A stretch of DNA of 27,729 bases from JBIIJL01 sp044233795 (lineage in GTDB: Bacteria > Pseudomonadota > Gammaproteobacteria > Legionellales > Legionellaceae): the NCBI GenBank assembly GCA_044233795.1, contig JBIIJL010000021.1, forward strand, positions 1 through 27,729. The letters are read 5' to 3'. The notes below the pieces were generated by a model. That model was not told the origin of the DNA and made no database searches. It worked only from the letters and a program-made list of their open reading frames with translations. Positions within the stretch are counted from its first letter, which is position 1; each line of letters opens with the position of its first letter. The translations under genes and the position numbers were made by a program. Positions 1 to 7,022 of this stretch are shown here, piece by piece.

Positions 1-1
1 T

Positions 2-319
2 CCCATGCCTGGCAGGCCTTGGTGCTCATTATATGATATAACTGGGCATTTTTATGATAGAAATATCTTGATTGCTGAATTACTTATTGAACTATTCCGT
101 TCTATAGCCAGATTTGAGCAACATGGGTTTCAAAGTTTTTCAAACGAATGGCACGATTTTGACTACTTATTTGGTAACATCATTGAGATATCAAGACCGC
201 TGGGTCCGTTGGTCGGTAGAGCAAACGGAGTGAACGAGGCAGGCGCACTTATCCTCATTGATGATAAAGACGATACTCATCTAATTTCTTCAGGCGAAGC
301 ATCTCTTCACATGAAGTGA
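2..319 (+). CDS. birA: Biotin--[acetyl-CoA-carboxylase] ligase, C-terminal part (cut by window edge)
   Basis: This is the C-terminal third of a BirA-type biotin protein ligase, which activates biotin with ATP and attaches it to the biotin carboxyl carrier protein of acetyl-CoA carboxylase. The frame is already open at base 2, so the gene starts upstream of the window; the first ATG visible, at 5, is internal. By eye the segment follows the end of E. coli BirA: a helix with LLIELFRSIARFEQHGF matches the region before the small C-terminal domain, and the SH3-like C-terminal domain ends in GEASLHMK where E. coli has GEISLR. The catalytic core and any N-terminal DNA-binding domain lie outside, so I cannot say whether this copy is also a repressor. 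It converges on csrA. Confidence 0.8.
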   Translation, partial: PMPGRPWCSLYDITGHFYDRNILIAELLIELFRSIARFEQHGFQSFSNEWHDFDYLFGNIIEISRPLGPLVGRANGVNEAGALILIDDKDDTHLISSGEASLHMK

Positions 320-341
320 CAGAGATCACTAACGTGAAACA

Positions 342-362
342 CTCCAAACTTTTTGTTCGGAG
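342..362 (-). terminator. Possible terminator hairpin downstream of csrA
   Basis: Read on the minus strand, CTCCGAAC and GTTTGGAG form an 8-bp stem with one G-U pair around an AAAAA loop. It lies 28 bases after the csrA stop, between the convergent birA and csrA genes. On the plus strand the same stem has an A-C mismatch, so it fits csrA transcription better. The following bases are only weakly T-rich, so a strong intrinsic terminator is not shown. Confidence 0.3.
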
Positions 363-389
363 CGAAAACGGTACATGCGTTTAATACAA

Positions 390-596
390 TTAGGCTTCAG
401 TTTCAGTTTCATCGCCCGAATCTACGCCTTGTTTTTCTTGCTGGATCCTAAGATAAATTTCTTCGCGGTGAACAGATACATCTTTAGGAGCATTAATACC
501 AAGACGGACTTGATTACCTTTTACACCAAGCACAGTAATATTTACATCATCACCAACAATAAGCGTTTCACCTACACGGCGAGTTAAAATCAACAT
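390..596 (-). CDS. csrA: Carbon storage regulator CsrA
   Basis: CsrA is a small dimeric RNA-binding protein that binds GGA-containing loops in mRNA leaders and usually blocks translation. In Legionella it holds back transmissive-phase traits during replication. The 68-residue product is canonical: it begins MLILTRRVGETL and carries the core VKGNQVRLGINAPKDVSVHREEIY, including the Arg of the VHREEI stretch used in RNA binding, followed by a short acidic tail. A good Shine-Dalgarno sequence (AGGGAGA) sits just before the ATG at 596. Transcription probably begins about 100 bases upstream, at a promoter overlapping a PmrA-like box (718-737). It lies alone between convergent birA and wecA. Confidence 0.95.
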   Translation of the reverse strand: MLILTRRVGETLIVGDDVNITVLGVKGNQVRLGINAPKDVSVHREEIYLRIQQEKQGVDSGDETETEA

Positions 597-704
597 TAGA
601 AAATCTCCCTAACAGCGTAGTCGCGATATATTCCATAGAACTATCCATGGTGTTCTTTACGACCACTTTCACAAAAATACAGTCCTAATGACTGCGTGCA
701 TGAC

Positions 705-737
705 ATTTTACAGTTTGAATCTTAACAAAACATTAAC
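705..737 (-). promoter_or_regulatory. PmrA-like tandem box (718-737) with -10 element, csrA promoter
   Basis: Reading the minus strand from 737, GTTAATGTT and GTTAAGATT are separated by two bases. This is a direct repeat with an 11-base period. It matches the PmrA consensus reported for Legionella (cTTAATatT, two bases, cTTAATatT) at most positions. A TAAAAT hexamer at 710-705 lies where a -10 box would sit if the site overlapped the -35 region. PmrA activation of csrA is known in L. pneumophila. The match here is by eye. Confidence 0.5.
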
Positions 738-767
738 GTAGCAAGTTTTTTACTCATTATATTAGCG

Positions 768-1784
768 CTAGAATTTAACTTCTCGCCCAGCCTTAAACAT
801 CAACGAGATTGCTATTAAAGGGATATAAGCTATTATCACCCATGTTAATCCAGCAAAAATGCCGCTTTGAACTTGAATAGCAATAGGTAATAGCCAAAAT
901 ATATTGACCATCAAAATACCCAAAGTAACTTTAACATGGCTTTGATAATGAAGAGCCGCATGCTGATAAGCATGATCTCGATGCGCCTCATATATTTTTT
1001 GCCCTCGTAACATTCGAGTAACAAGCGTTATCGTTGCGTCTACAATGAACACGCCTAACAAAATGATCCAGCTTAAAAACAAGCTCTGCTTAACCACTGC
1101 TGCTTGGATCGACATCAACCCTACGGTAAGCCCAAGAAAACCACTACCAACGTCCCCCATAAAGATGCGTGCTCGCGGAAAATTCCAAGCCAAAAAACCC
1201 GCAACGGCCGCGGCGATGGTAAGCGGCAGATTCAATGCAGTAAAATCCCCAACCCACCAATACAACAATGCACCTGATAAAAAAACACTCACTGCTTCAA
1301 CAGCCGCGAGCCCATCAATTCCGTCCATAAAATTGTACAAATTCAATAGCCAGACAAGATATATTAACGCCAAAATGTTTAATAAAATCCCTTTTGTAAG
1401 CACCAAATCCCCCAGAACAATCGATGGCATACCTCCCATACAGTACAAAACAAAACCTGCAGCACCAAAATGACTTAACAACCTAACGGTTGTTGAAACC
1501 GGCTTGAAATCGTCATAGAAACCTACTAGAGCAACGACTCCACCTGCGCACAAAAAAGCCACAGAAAAGGGCACAAAGGCATTGTTTGTATAGCTCAAAC
1601 AAGGAACAATTATTATCAGGACAAGAACAAACGCCACCCCACCGCCACGTGGTGTCGGGTCTTTATGTGAGCTACGATAATTTGGGATATCCATTATACT
1701 CTTGGTAATCGCGTAACGACGATAATACCCCGTTAACAATAACGCCACAGTGAAGGCAACCAGTGTAAAATAAATCATCATCAT
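768..1784 (-). CDS. wecA: WecA-like undecaprenyl-phosphate sugar-1-phosphate transferase
   Basis: This is a polytopic membrane enzyme of the MraY/WecA (PNPT) family, which moves an N-acetylhexosamine-1-phosphate from a UDP-sugar to undecaprenyl phosphate, the first step of O-chain or other surface polysaccharide synthesis. The 338 residues are mostly hydrophobic helices. Family motifs are in order: RSSHKDPTPRGGG near residues 37-49, Asp91-Asp92 in GFYDDFKP, NFMDGIDGL near 151-159, FMGDVGSG near 208-215, and a late HRDHAYQH stretch in the place of the HIHH-type motif. The absence of the MraY pentapeptide-type sequence and the HRDHAYQH form favour WecA/WbpL over MraY; the exact sugar is unknown. 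Three consecutive ATG codons make the start uncertain by two residues. It is divergent from pgi. Confidence 0.85.
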   Translation of the reverse strand: MMMIYFTLVAFTVALLLTGYYRRYAITKSIMDIPNYRSSHKDPTPRGGGVAFVLVLIIIVPCLSYTNNAFVPFSVAFLCAGGVVALVGFYDDFKPVSTTVRLLSHFGAAGFVLYCMGGMPSIVLGDLVLTKGILLNILALIYLVWLLNLYNFMDGIDGLAAVEAVSVFLSGALLYWWVGDFTALNLPLTIAAAVAGFLAWNFPRARIFMGDVGSGFLGLTVGLMSIQAAVVKQSLFLSWIILLGVFIVDATITLVTRMLRGQKIYEAHRDHAYQHAALHYQSHVKVTLGILMVNIFWLLPIAIQVQSGIFAGLTWVIIAYIPLIAISLMFKAGREVKF

Positions 1785-1903
1785 CTTGATTTAACCCCCT
1801 CTTACCAAAGCAGCGTAACATAACATTAAACGTACAGAAGATGCTTTAACATCCTAAAAAATAATGGTAACTTAGCTTCAACCGAAATCCTTTAGTACTA
1901 TAC

Positions 1904-3358
1904 ATGACACCAAGGACGAAAAAAGCCATTTGGGATGACCTCAAAAATAGTGCACAAGCATATGAGAGTCCCATCACTTTCCAAGGCCACAATCAATTTA
2001 GCACCAACGCATGCAACATTCACCTCGATTACTCAAGTCAAAAACTATCAGCAGAGATCTTACAGACACTATTTGAATTGGCACATGTTTGCCAATTTTC
2101 TAGCAACATACGTTCTATGATGAGAGGCGACAAACTTAACCTCAGTGAGCAACGCCCCGCTCTTCACACAGCTTTAAGAGCGAGGCCTCATGAAGTGATC
2201 TTCGTGGACTTTCAAAACATTGTACCAAAGGTTCTTGCAGCTCGTAACCAAATAGAAACCATTGCTGAACTTATTCGAGCGAAACGTTGGTTCGGTTTCT
2301 CTGGAAAACCCATTAAAGATATTGTCAACGTTGGGATAGGTGGCTCCCATTTAGGACCTTATTTTGCCATTCATGCTTTGAAAAACTTCTGTACAGAAGA
2401 ACTAGGCTATCATTTCATCTCAGATGTCTCGCCTGAGAGTTTTTATAATGTTATTGAGAAACTTAACCCAGAAACCACTCTTTTTATCATCTCCTCAAAA
2501 TCTTTTACTACACCTGAAACAATCCACAATGCACAAAAGGCCATTGAATGGATTGGTCAACATGAACTTAGTGCTAACCATTTCATTGCTATCACTGCCT
2601 GTGAAGACAAAGCCAGGCAATTTGGTATAAAAAACATTATCCCCATCTGGGATTGGGTGGGAGGACGCTTTTCTTTTTGCTCAGCAATTAATTTGATCAC
2701 AGCTATTGCCATAGGAGCGGAACAATTTAATTCGCTTATCAATGGCGCGCATCAAATGGACCAACACGTTCTGGAAGCAGATGACAAGTCCAACATGCCC
2801 CTACTTTTGGCACTCATTGGCATTTGGAACATTAATTTTTTGAACATTCCGTCCTTAGTTATCCTTCCCTATGCACGTCCTTTTGAGTTTTTTGTTCCAT
2901 TTATTCAACAAATGGATATGGAAAGTAATGGTAAATCTATCGACCGTGAAGGACGAAACATTCCACATGCCACAAGCCCTATCATCTGGGGAGGTATGGG
3001 CAACAACGCACAGCACAGTTACTTTCAACTATTGTGCCAAGGCACCCACAAAACTACTGCAGACTTTATCAGTTTGACTTGCCATTCAGGCGAGCTCATC
3101 AATAGTATGTGTCAATCAAGAATGCATGTTCTGACCCACGGCAGAAAGTTACCTCACCAACCATCTGGTCATATCCAAGGGGGAATCCCACTCAATCACA
3201 TCCAGTTATCCGATTGCACCCCTTTTACCATCGGAGCTCTTGTAGCACTCTTTGAGCACAAAATATTCATTCAAAGTGTCGTTTGGAACACTAACCCTTT
3301 CGATCAACCAGGGGTAGAAAGTGCAAAACAAGAAGCAGGTCTTGCAGCTATGGTATAG
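1904..3358 (+). CDS. pgi: Glucose-6-phosphate isomerase with an altered catalytic residue
   Basis: PGI interconverts glucose-6-phosphate and fructose-6-phosphate in the cytoplasm, linking glycolysis to nucleotide-sugar synthesis. The 484-residue product (E. coli: 549) has the sugar-phosphate-binding NVGIGGSHLGP and SKSFTTPET segments, the base Glu340 in MESNGKSI and the C-terminal Lys475 in GVESAKQ. The segment NAQHSYFQLLCQGTHK aligns without gaps to the E. coli NGQHAFYQLIHQGTK stretch, so the ring-opening His of other PGIs is Cys378 here; a His follows four residues later. I see no Shine-Dalgarno sequence before the ATG. It is divergent from wecA and convergent with the aminotransferase. From memory, pgi and wecA are also neighbours at the edge of the Legionella LPS locus. 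Confidence 0.92.
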   Translation: MTPRTKKAIWDDLKNSAQAYESPITFQGHNQFSTNACNIHLDYSSQKLSAEILQTLFELAHVCQFSSNIRSMMRGDKLNLSEQRPALHTALRARPHEVIFVDFQNIVPKVLAARNQIETIAELIRAKRWFGFSGKPIKDIVNVGIGGSHLGPYFAIHALKNFCTEELGYHFISDVSPESFYNVIEKLNPETTLFIISSKSFTTPETIHNAQKAIEWIGQHELSANHFIAITACEDKARQFGIKNIIPIWDWVGGRFSFCSAINLITAIAIGAEQFNSLINGAHQMDQHVLEADDKSNMPLLLALIGIWNINFLNIPSLVILPYARPFEFFVPFIQQMDMESNGKSIDREGRNIPHATSPIIWGGMGNNAQHSYFQLLCQGTHKTTADFISLTCHSGELINSMCQSRMHVLTHGRKLPHQPSGHIQGGIPLNHIQLSDCTPFTIGALVALFEHKIFIQSVVWNTNPFDQPGVESAKQEAGLAAMV

Positions 3359-3387
3359 AAATTAACTCAGGAACAGTAGATTAACAA

Positions 3388-4497
3388 CTACGCCACAGCA
3401 GCTTGCTCTTGCAAAACGACCGCAAGCGCATTACAAATTTTTTGTTGCTCAGCTGCTGTAAGATACGGGTGGAAAGGCAGGCTTATCACTCGTCTTGCAA
3501 TATCTTCAGTTTTTGGAAAACATTGGTCTTCAGGATACAATGACTTGAAAATAGGTTGCTCATGTAGCCCAAGTGGATAATGTACCGCTGTTGGAATGCC
3601 CATTTTCTGCAATTCTTGTTGCACCGTATCTCGGGCATCAACTTCAATTGTATATTGTGCAAAAACACTTAGATTATGTGCTTTAATGACTGGACATTTC
3701 ACAGCCTGCGGAAGTAGACGTTGATATCTTGCGGCGACTTCTTGTCGCTTTTGAATTTCATCTTCAAAAATAGCTAACTTCTCCAACAAAATTGCAGCCT
3801 GAATAGTATCAAGCCGTCCAGTAATTCCTAAGCGAGTATGGTAGTAACGTCTTGATTGGCCATGAGTGCGAATTTCATTCATCCGCAAATTAAGCTCGGC
3901 ATCATTGGTAAAACACGCCCCGCCATCACCATAGCCACCCAATGGTTTCGATGGGAAAAAGCTCGTACAACCTATCGTAGTAAGCCCTCCAGAGCGACGA
4001 CCTTTATAAATTGCGCCAAAGCTTTGGGCCGCATCTTCAATCACCGGAATGCTATGCCGACAAGCCAAGGCGTTAATTTCATCTATATCGGCACATTGCC
4101 CGTATAAACTGACCGGCATGATAGCCTTGGTGTTAGGCGTAATAACTTTTTCAAGCCCAGCAACCGATAGATTATAGGTATCATCTTCAATATCAACGAA
4201 CACAGGTTTTGCCCCCAGGAGCATAATGACCTCAGCCGTTGCAAAAAAGCTAAATGGGGTTGTAATCACCTCGTCACCTGGGCCAACTCCAAGTGCCATC
4301 AAGGCAATTAGCAGGGCATCAGTGCCACTAGAAACTGCAAGCGCGTGCTCAACACCTACAAAACGCGCCAAAGCTCCTTCTAACTCCGAGACCTCAGGCC
4401 CTAGAATAAAAGCGCCATGATTTAGTATATCTCTAAATCGCGCGAATAGTTTATCTTCAATCCGGTTGGATTGGGTCTTTAAATCAATAAATTGCAT
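3388..4497 (-). CDS. DegT/DnrJ/EryC1-family sugar aminotransferase
   Basis: This is a PLP-dependent aminotransferase that would convert a keto-sugar nucleotide to an amino sugar for a surface glycan, using glutamate as amino donor. Landmarks counted from the chosen start (369 residues) are SSGTDAL at 56-62, which binds the PLP phosphate; Asp155 in VIEDAAQSFGA, which contacts the PLP ring; and Lys184 in SFFPSKPLGGYGDGG, the Schiff-base lysine. The start at 4497 gives MQFIDLK, the usual family N-terminus, and has AGGA five bases upstream. A longer frame from 4581 adds 28 residues without family character. It resembles the WbpE/WlbC type, but the substrate cannot be fixed. It is convergent with pgi. 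Confidence 0.85.
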   Translation of the reverse strand: MQFIDLKTQSNRIEDKLFARFRDILNHGAFILGPEVSELEGALARFVGVEHALAVSSGTDALLIALMALGVGPGDEVITTPFSFFATAEVIMLLGAKPVFVDIEDDTYNLSVAGLEKVITPNTKAIMPVSLYGQCADIDEINALACRHSIPVIEDAAQSFGAIYKGRRSGGLTTIGCTSFFPSKPLGGYGDGGACFTNDAELNLRMNEIRTHGQSRRYYHTRLGITGRLDTIQAAILLEKLAIFEDEIQKRQEVAARYQRLLPQAVKCPVIKAHNLSVFAQYTIEVDARDTVQQELQKMGIPTAVHYPLGLHEQPIFKSLYPEDQCFPKTEDIARRVISLPFHPYLTAAEQQKICNALAVVLQEQAAVA

Positions 4498-4676
4498 AAT
4501 GGTCCTAGACATGCACAAAAGAGCTCGCGCGATGTTATCAATCTTACACCCCATAGTCAAATCGATATCAAATAACCCCAATGCATTCTGATGCTAAATG
4601 GCTTTCATCATAAGGCAGTACCCAAGCAGAAAAATTGACGATATACTCTTCTGATGTTTATGAGTTGGAAAGTTGC

Positions 4677-5495
4677 ATGTCCTTAAAGGCCATGTATAAA
4701 GACGTCGTGGGCACTTATACTACCGCCAACCGCTTTGGCTCAGTTAGCGAAAGCCAGAATTGCGCAATTGATCAAATAAAACGTGCTCGTTTGGGTTTAA
4801 GACCTCACTATCGCGTGCTTGACCTTGGAGTTGGCAATGGTGCTTTTTTAAAGAAATTGATGCCCGGATTACCCTTGGCCGATTTTACCGGGATTGATGT
4901 ATCCAAAGATCGCTTAACCATGGCACAACGTGAACTAAACCTAACCACCATTGAAACCAGTGCCACAGAAGCGAGTCACTATCTCCCCCACCATAGTCAA
5001 GATCTCGTGCTCGCCCATTTTGTCAATGCCTATATCCCCATCGTGAACCTCTTCAAAGAAGCTTCCCTGCTAACCCGCGCCAATGGGCACTTCTCTCTCA
5101 TCACCACAACTTACGACTCCTTCCCCAGAGCCCAAGAGCAATTAGCAAATTTTATCGCTCAAGAGTCGCTACTCAGTGGCATCGTAGGACATTATTATAA
5201 AGGCATCGTCAAAAACACAACGGTTGCAGGAGGTGAAGGTGACCTATTGCATGCTTTCACAACTAATGGGTTTAAGGTTGTCGAACACCAACGGCTTCAT
5301 ATACCTATCACACTGAACAATATAGAAGAATTGGCTTTGTTTGGGGTGGAGGGCACGTGGTTTTTAAATAGTTTGTCTATAAGAATGCTTCCACAAGCAT
5401 TCTTAATGCAACGTTTGCGGCGCTTATTTAGCAAAATTTTTACCTTTCCATATCAAGACACACATATCATTGACGTAGTACTCGCAGAAAAATAA
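4677..5495 (+). CDS. SAM-dependent methyltransferase, class I
   Basis: This is a predicted cytoplasmic class I methyltransferase. Motif I, VLDLGVGNGAFL, lies near residues 47-58, followed by FTGIDVSKDRL with the acidic residue that holds the SAM ribose, and DLVLAHFVNAYIPI as the post-II/motif IV region. The substrate is unknown; the C-terminal half (about residues 150-273) does not suggest one. I chose the ATG at 4677 (273 residues, GGAAAG just upstream) over a TTG at 4635 in the same frame, which lacks an obvious ribosome site. It is the first gene of a plus-strand group with a POT-family transporter 24 bases downstream and a membrane glycosyltransferase. A role in modifying a small molecule or surface glycan is only inference. 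Confidence 0.75.
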   Translation: MSLKAMYKDVVGTYTTANRFGSVSESQNCAIDQIKRARLGLRPHYRVLDLGVGNGAFLKKLMPGLPLADFTGIDVSKDRLTMAQRELNLTTIETSATEASHYLPHHSQDLVLAHFVNAYIPIVNLFKEASLLTRANGHFSLITTTYDSFPRAQEQLANFIAQESLLSGIVGHYYKGIVKNTTVAGGEGDLLHAFTTNGFKVVEHQRLHIPITLNNIEELALFGVEGTWFLNSLSIRMLPQAFLMQRLRRLFSKIFTFPYQDTHIIDVVLAEK

Positions 5496-5519
5496 GCTCT
5501 TTTTCCTTAAGGCGGTTAT

Positions 5520-7022
5520 GTGACCTTTCTTCACCTCAAACATTTTGTGCCTCAATTGGCGATTCGCGAGCAACAATCCACGAATATTATCATGATTACC
5601 TTTTGGAGCCAGTTTTCAGTTTATGCACTTAACTCCATTTTAGTTCTCTTTCTAACACGCCCGCTCATTGAACACGGACTCCATTATAGTCAATCCAAGG
5701 CATACGCTTTTATGGGCATCAGCCAAGCTACTGGATACCTCATGCCTATTCTTGGTGGCTATATGGCTGATCAGGTATTAGGCATTAGGCGCAGTATCTT
5801 AATAGGAAGCATCCTCTTGGCAATGGCCTATCTCTTAGTAATGTTGAGTGGATTAACCATAGCAAGCAGAGGCGACACTCTCTTTCTTGCAGCCTACGCA
5901 TTGACACCTGCTGCCAACTCACTACTCGTAGGCACAGCCTCAGGTATGATCTCACGTATCTACGGCGATGATGCCCTCAAGGCCAAAGCAGCTATGACCT
6001 ACTACTACCTTGCCATCAATGTCGGTGGGCTATTAGCAGCTTTCATCGCACCAACACTCCTAGATAGTCGCTATGGGCCACTGTCAGTGTTAGCTCTTAC
6101 CTTTGTAGGCAAGTCAATTGCGGCGCTCAATTTCGCTTATCGATATCGAATTTATGACAATATCGTTATTGGAAGTGATAAGACCTCCTTCGCCTTTCAT
6201 ACCAAACTTAAATTCATTGGATATTTTATTATCCTCTATGGCTTTACTTTATTCGCATACTGGCAAATTTATATCGCCAGTATCATCATTAGCATTGGGG
6301 CTTTAGCAGGCCTGACCTGGTTTGCGGTAAATACACTCGCCCTATCAGGAGAGATCAGAAAAAAACAGCTTGTTGCTTGTCTTTTAATCATCGAAGCTGT
6401 TATTTTTTTCGTCATTTACAATCAGATGAACAGCACTCTAATTATTTTTGCATCAAATAATTCCGATACACATTTATTAGGTTTTATAGTGAAGCCCGCT
6501 CAATATCAAATGTTAAACCCTTTGCTCATCATTATTTTGGGACTACAAATGCCCAAATTTTATCAAATATTTCCCAAATTCTCCATACCATACCAATTCG
6601 CATCGGGCACACTATTAGCAGGAATTTCCTTGCTTATTTTAGTTCTGGGCACGTATTTTGCAAAAGCAGGTATTGTTAATGGGAATTACATTGCGCTTAC
6701 CTATGGATTTATTACTATTGCCGAATTATGGGTGAGCGCCATTGGGTTAAGTATGATAGGACTTTACTGTGAGCCCCAAGAACTCGCATTTGCAATGGGA
6801 GTATGGTATCTCGCCTGCTCATTATCAAGCGCAATATCAGGCAGAATTGCAAGCTTTGTGGCTATCCCTGAAACCATCACATCACCTATAAACAGCCTTT
6901 TTATCTATCAACGCTATTATTTATTGCTAGGGCTGATTGCTTGTATCTGCAGTGTGTTCATGTTTTTGTTTGCCAAACAGCTGCATCGATCGTTTAGTCA
7001 ACAACGGATCTTACTGGCTTGA
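5520..7022 (+). CDS. POT-family (proton-dependent oligopeptide transporter) MFS protein, atypical
   Basis: This is a 500-residue inner-membrane protein with 12 or more hydrophobic helices. It carries the POT/PTR hallmarks GGYMADQVLGIRR in the loop after helix 2, YYYLAINVGGLLAAF near helix 5, and NQMNSTLIIFA where peptide transporters have QQxSTL. Typical members import di- and tripeptides with protons through an N-terminal ExxERFxYY motif. Here the aligned stretch reads T27-F-W-S30-Q31-F, so both Glu and the Arg are missing. That argues for altered coupling or another substrate. The start is GTG at 5520 with AAGG seven bases upstream; an ATG at 5518 is followed at once by a stop. Its stop overlaps the start of the next gene. 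Confidence 0.8.
   Translation: MTFLHLKHFVPQLAIREQQSTNIIMITFWSQFSVYALNSILVLFLTRPLIEHGLHYSQSKAYAFMGISQATGYLMPILGGYMADQVLGIRRSILIGSILLAMAYLLVMLSGLTIASRGDTLFLAAYALTPAANSLLVGTASGMISRIYGDDALKAKAAMTYYYLAINVGGLLAAFIAPTLLDSRYGPLSVLALTFVGKSIAALNFAYRYRIYDNIVIGSDKTSFAFHTKLKFIGYFIILYGFTLFAYWQIYIASIIISIGALAGLTWFAVNTLALSGEIRKKQLVACLLIIEAVIFFVIYNQMNSTLIIFASNNSDTHLLGFIVKPAQYQMLNPLLIIILGLQMPKFYQIFPKFSIPYQFASGTLLAGISLLILVLGTYFAKAGIVNGNYIALTYGFITIAELWVSAIGLSMIGLYCEPQELAFAMGVWYLACSLSSAISGRIASFVAIPETITSPINSLFIYQRYYLLLGLIACICSVFMFLFAKQLHRSFSQQRILLA

Noticed and set aside
375..587. Plus-strand open frame across csrA
   Set aside because: It lies antisense to a canonical csrA and has no family character or ribosome site.
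682..696. CAGTC-CTAAT-GACTG palindrome in the csrA leader
   Set aside because: A 5-bp stem of this size is expected by chance in a gap of this length; no role can be argued.
1045..1473. 142-codon plus-strand frame inside wecA
   Set aside because: It is antisense to a well-supported membrane enzyme and its composition is that of a reversed hydrophobic gene.
4635..4676. Upstream extension of the methyltransferase from a TTG codon
   Set aside because: There is no ribosome site before the TTG, while the ATG at 4677 has GGAAAG and gives a normal N-terminus.
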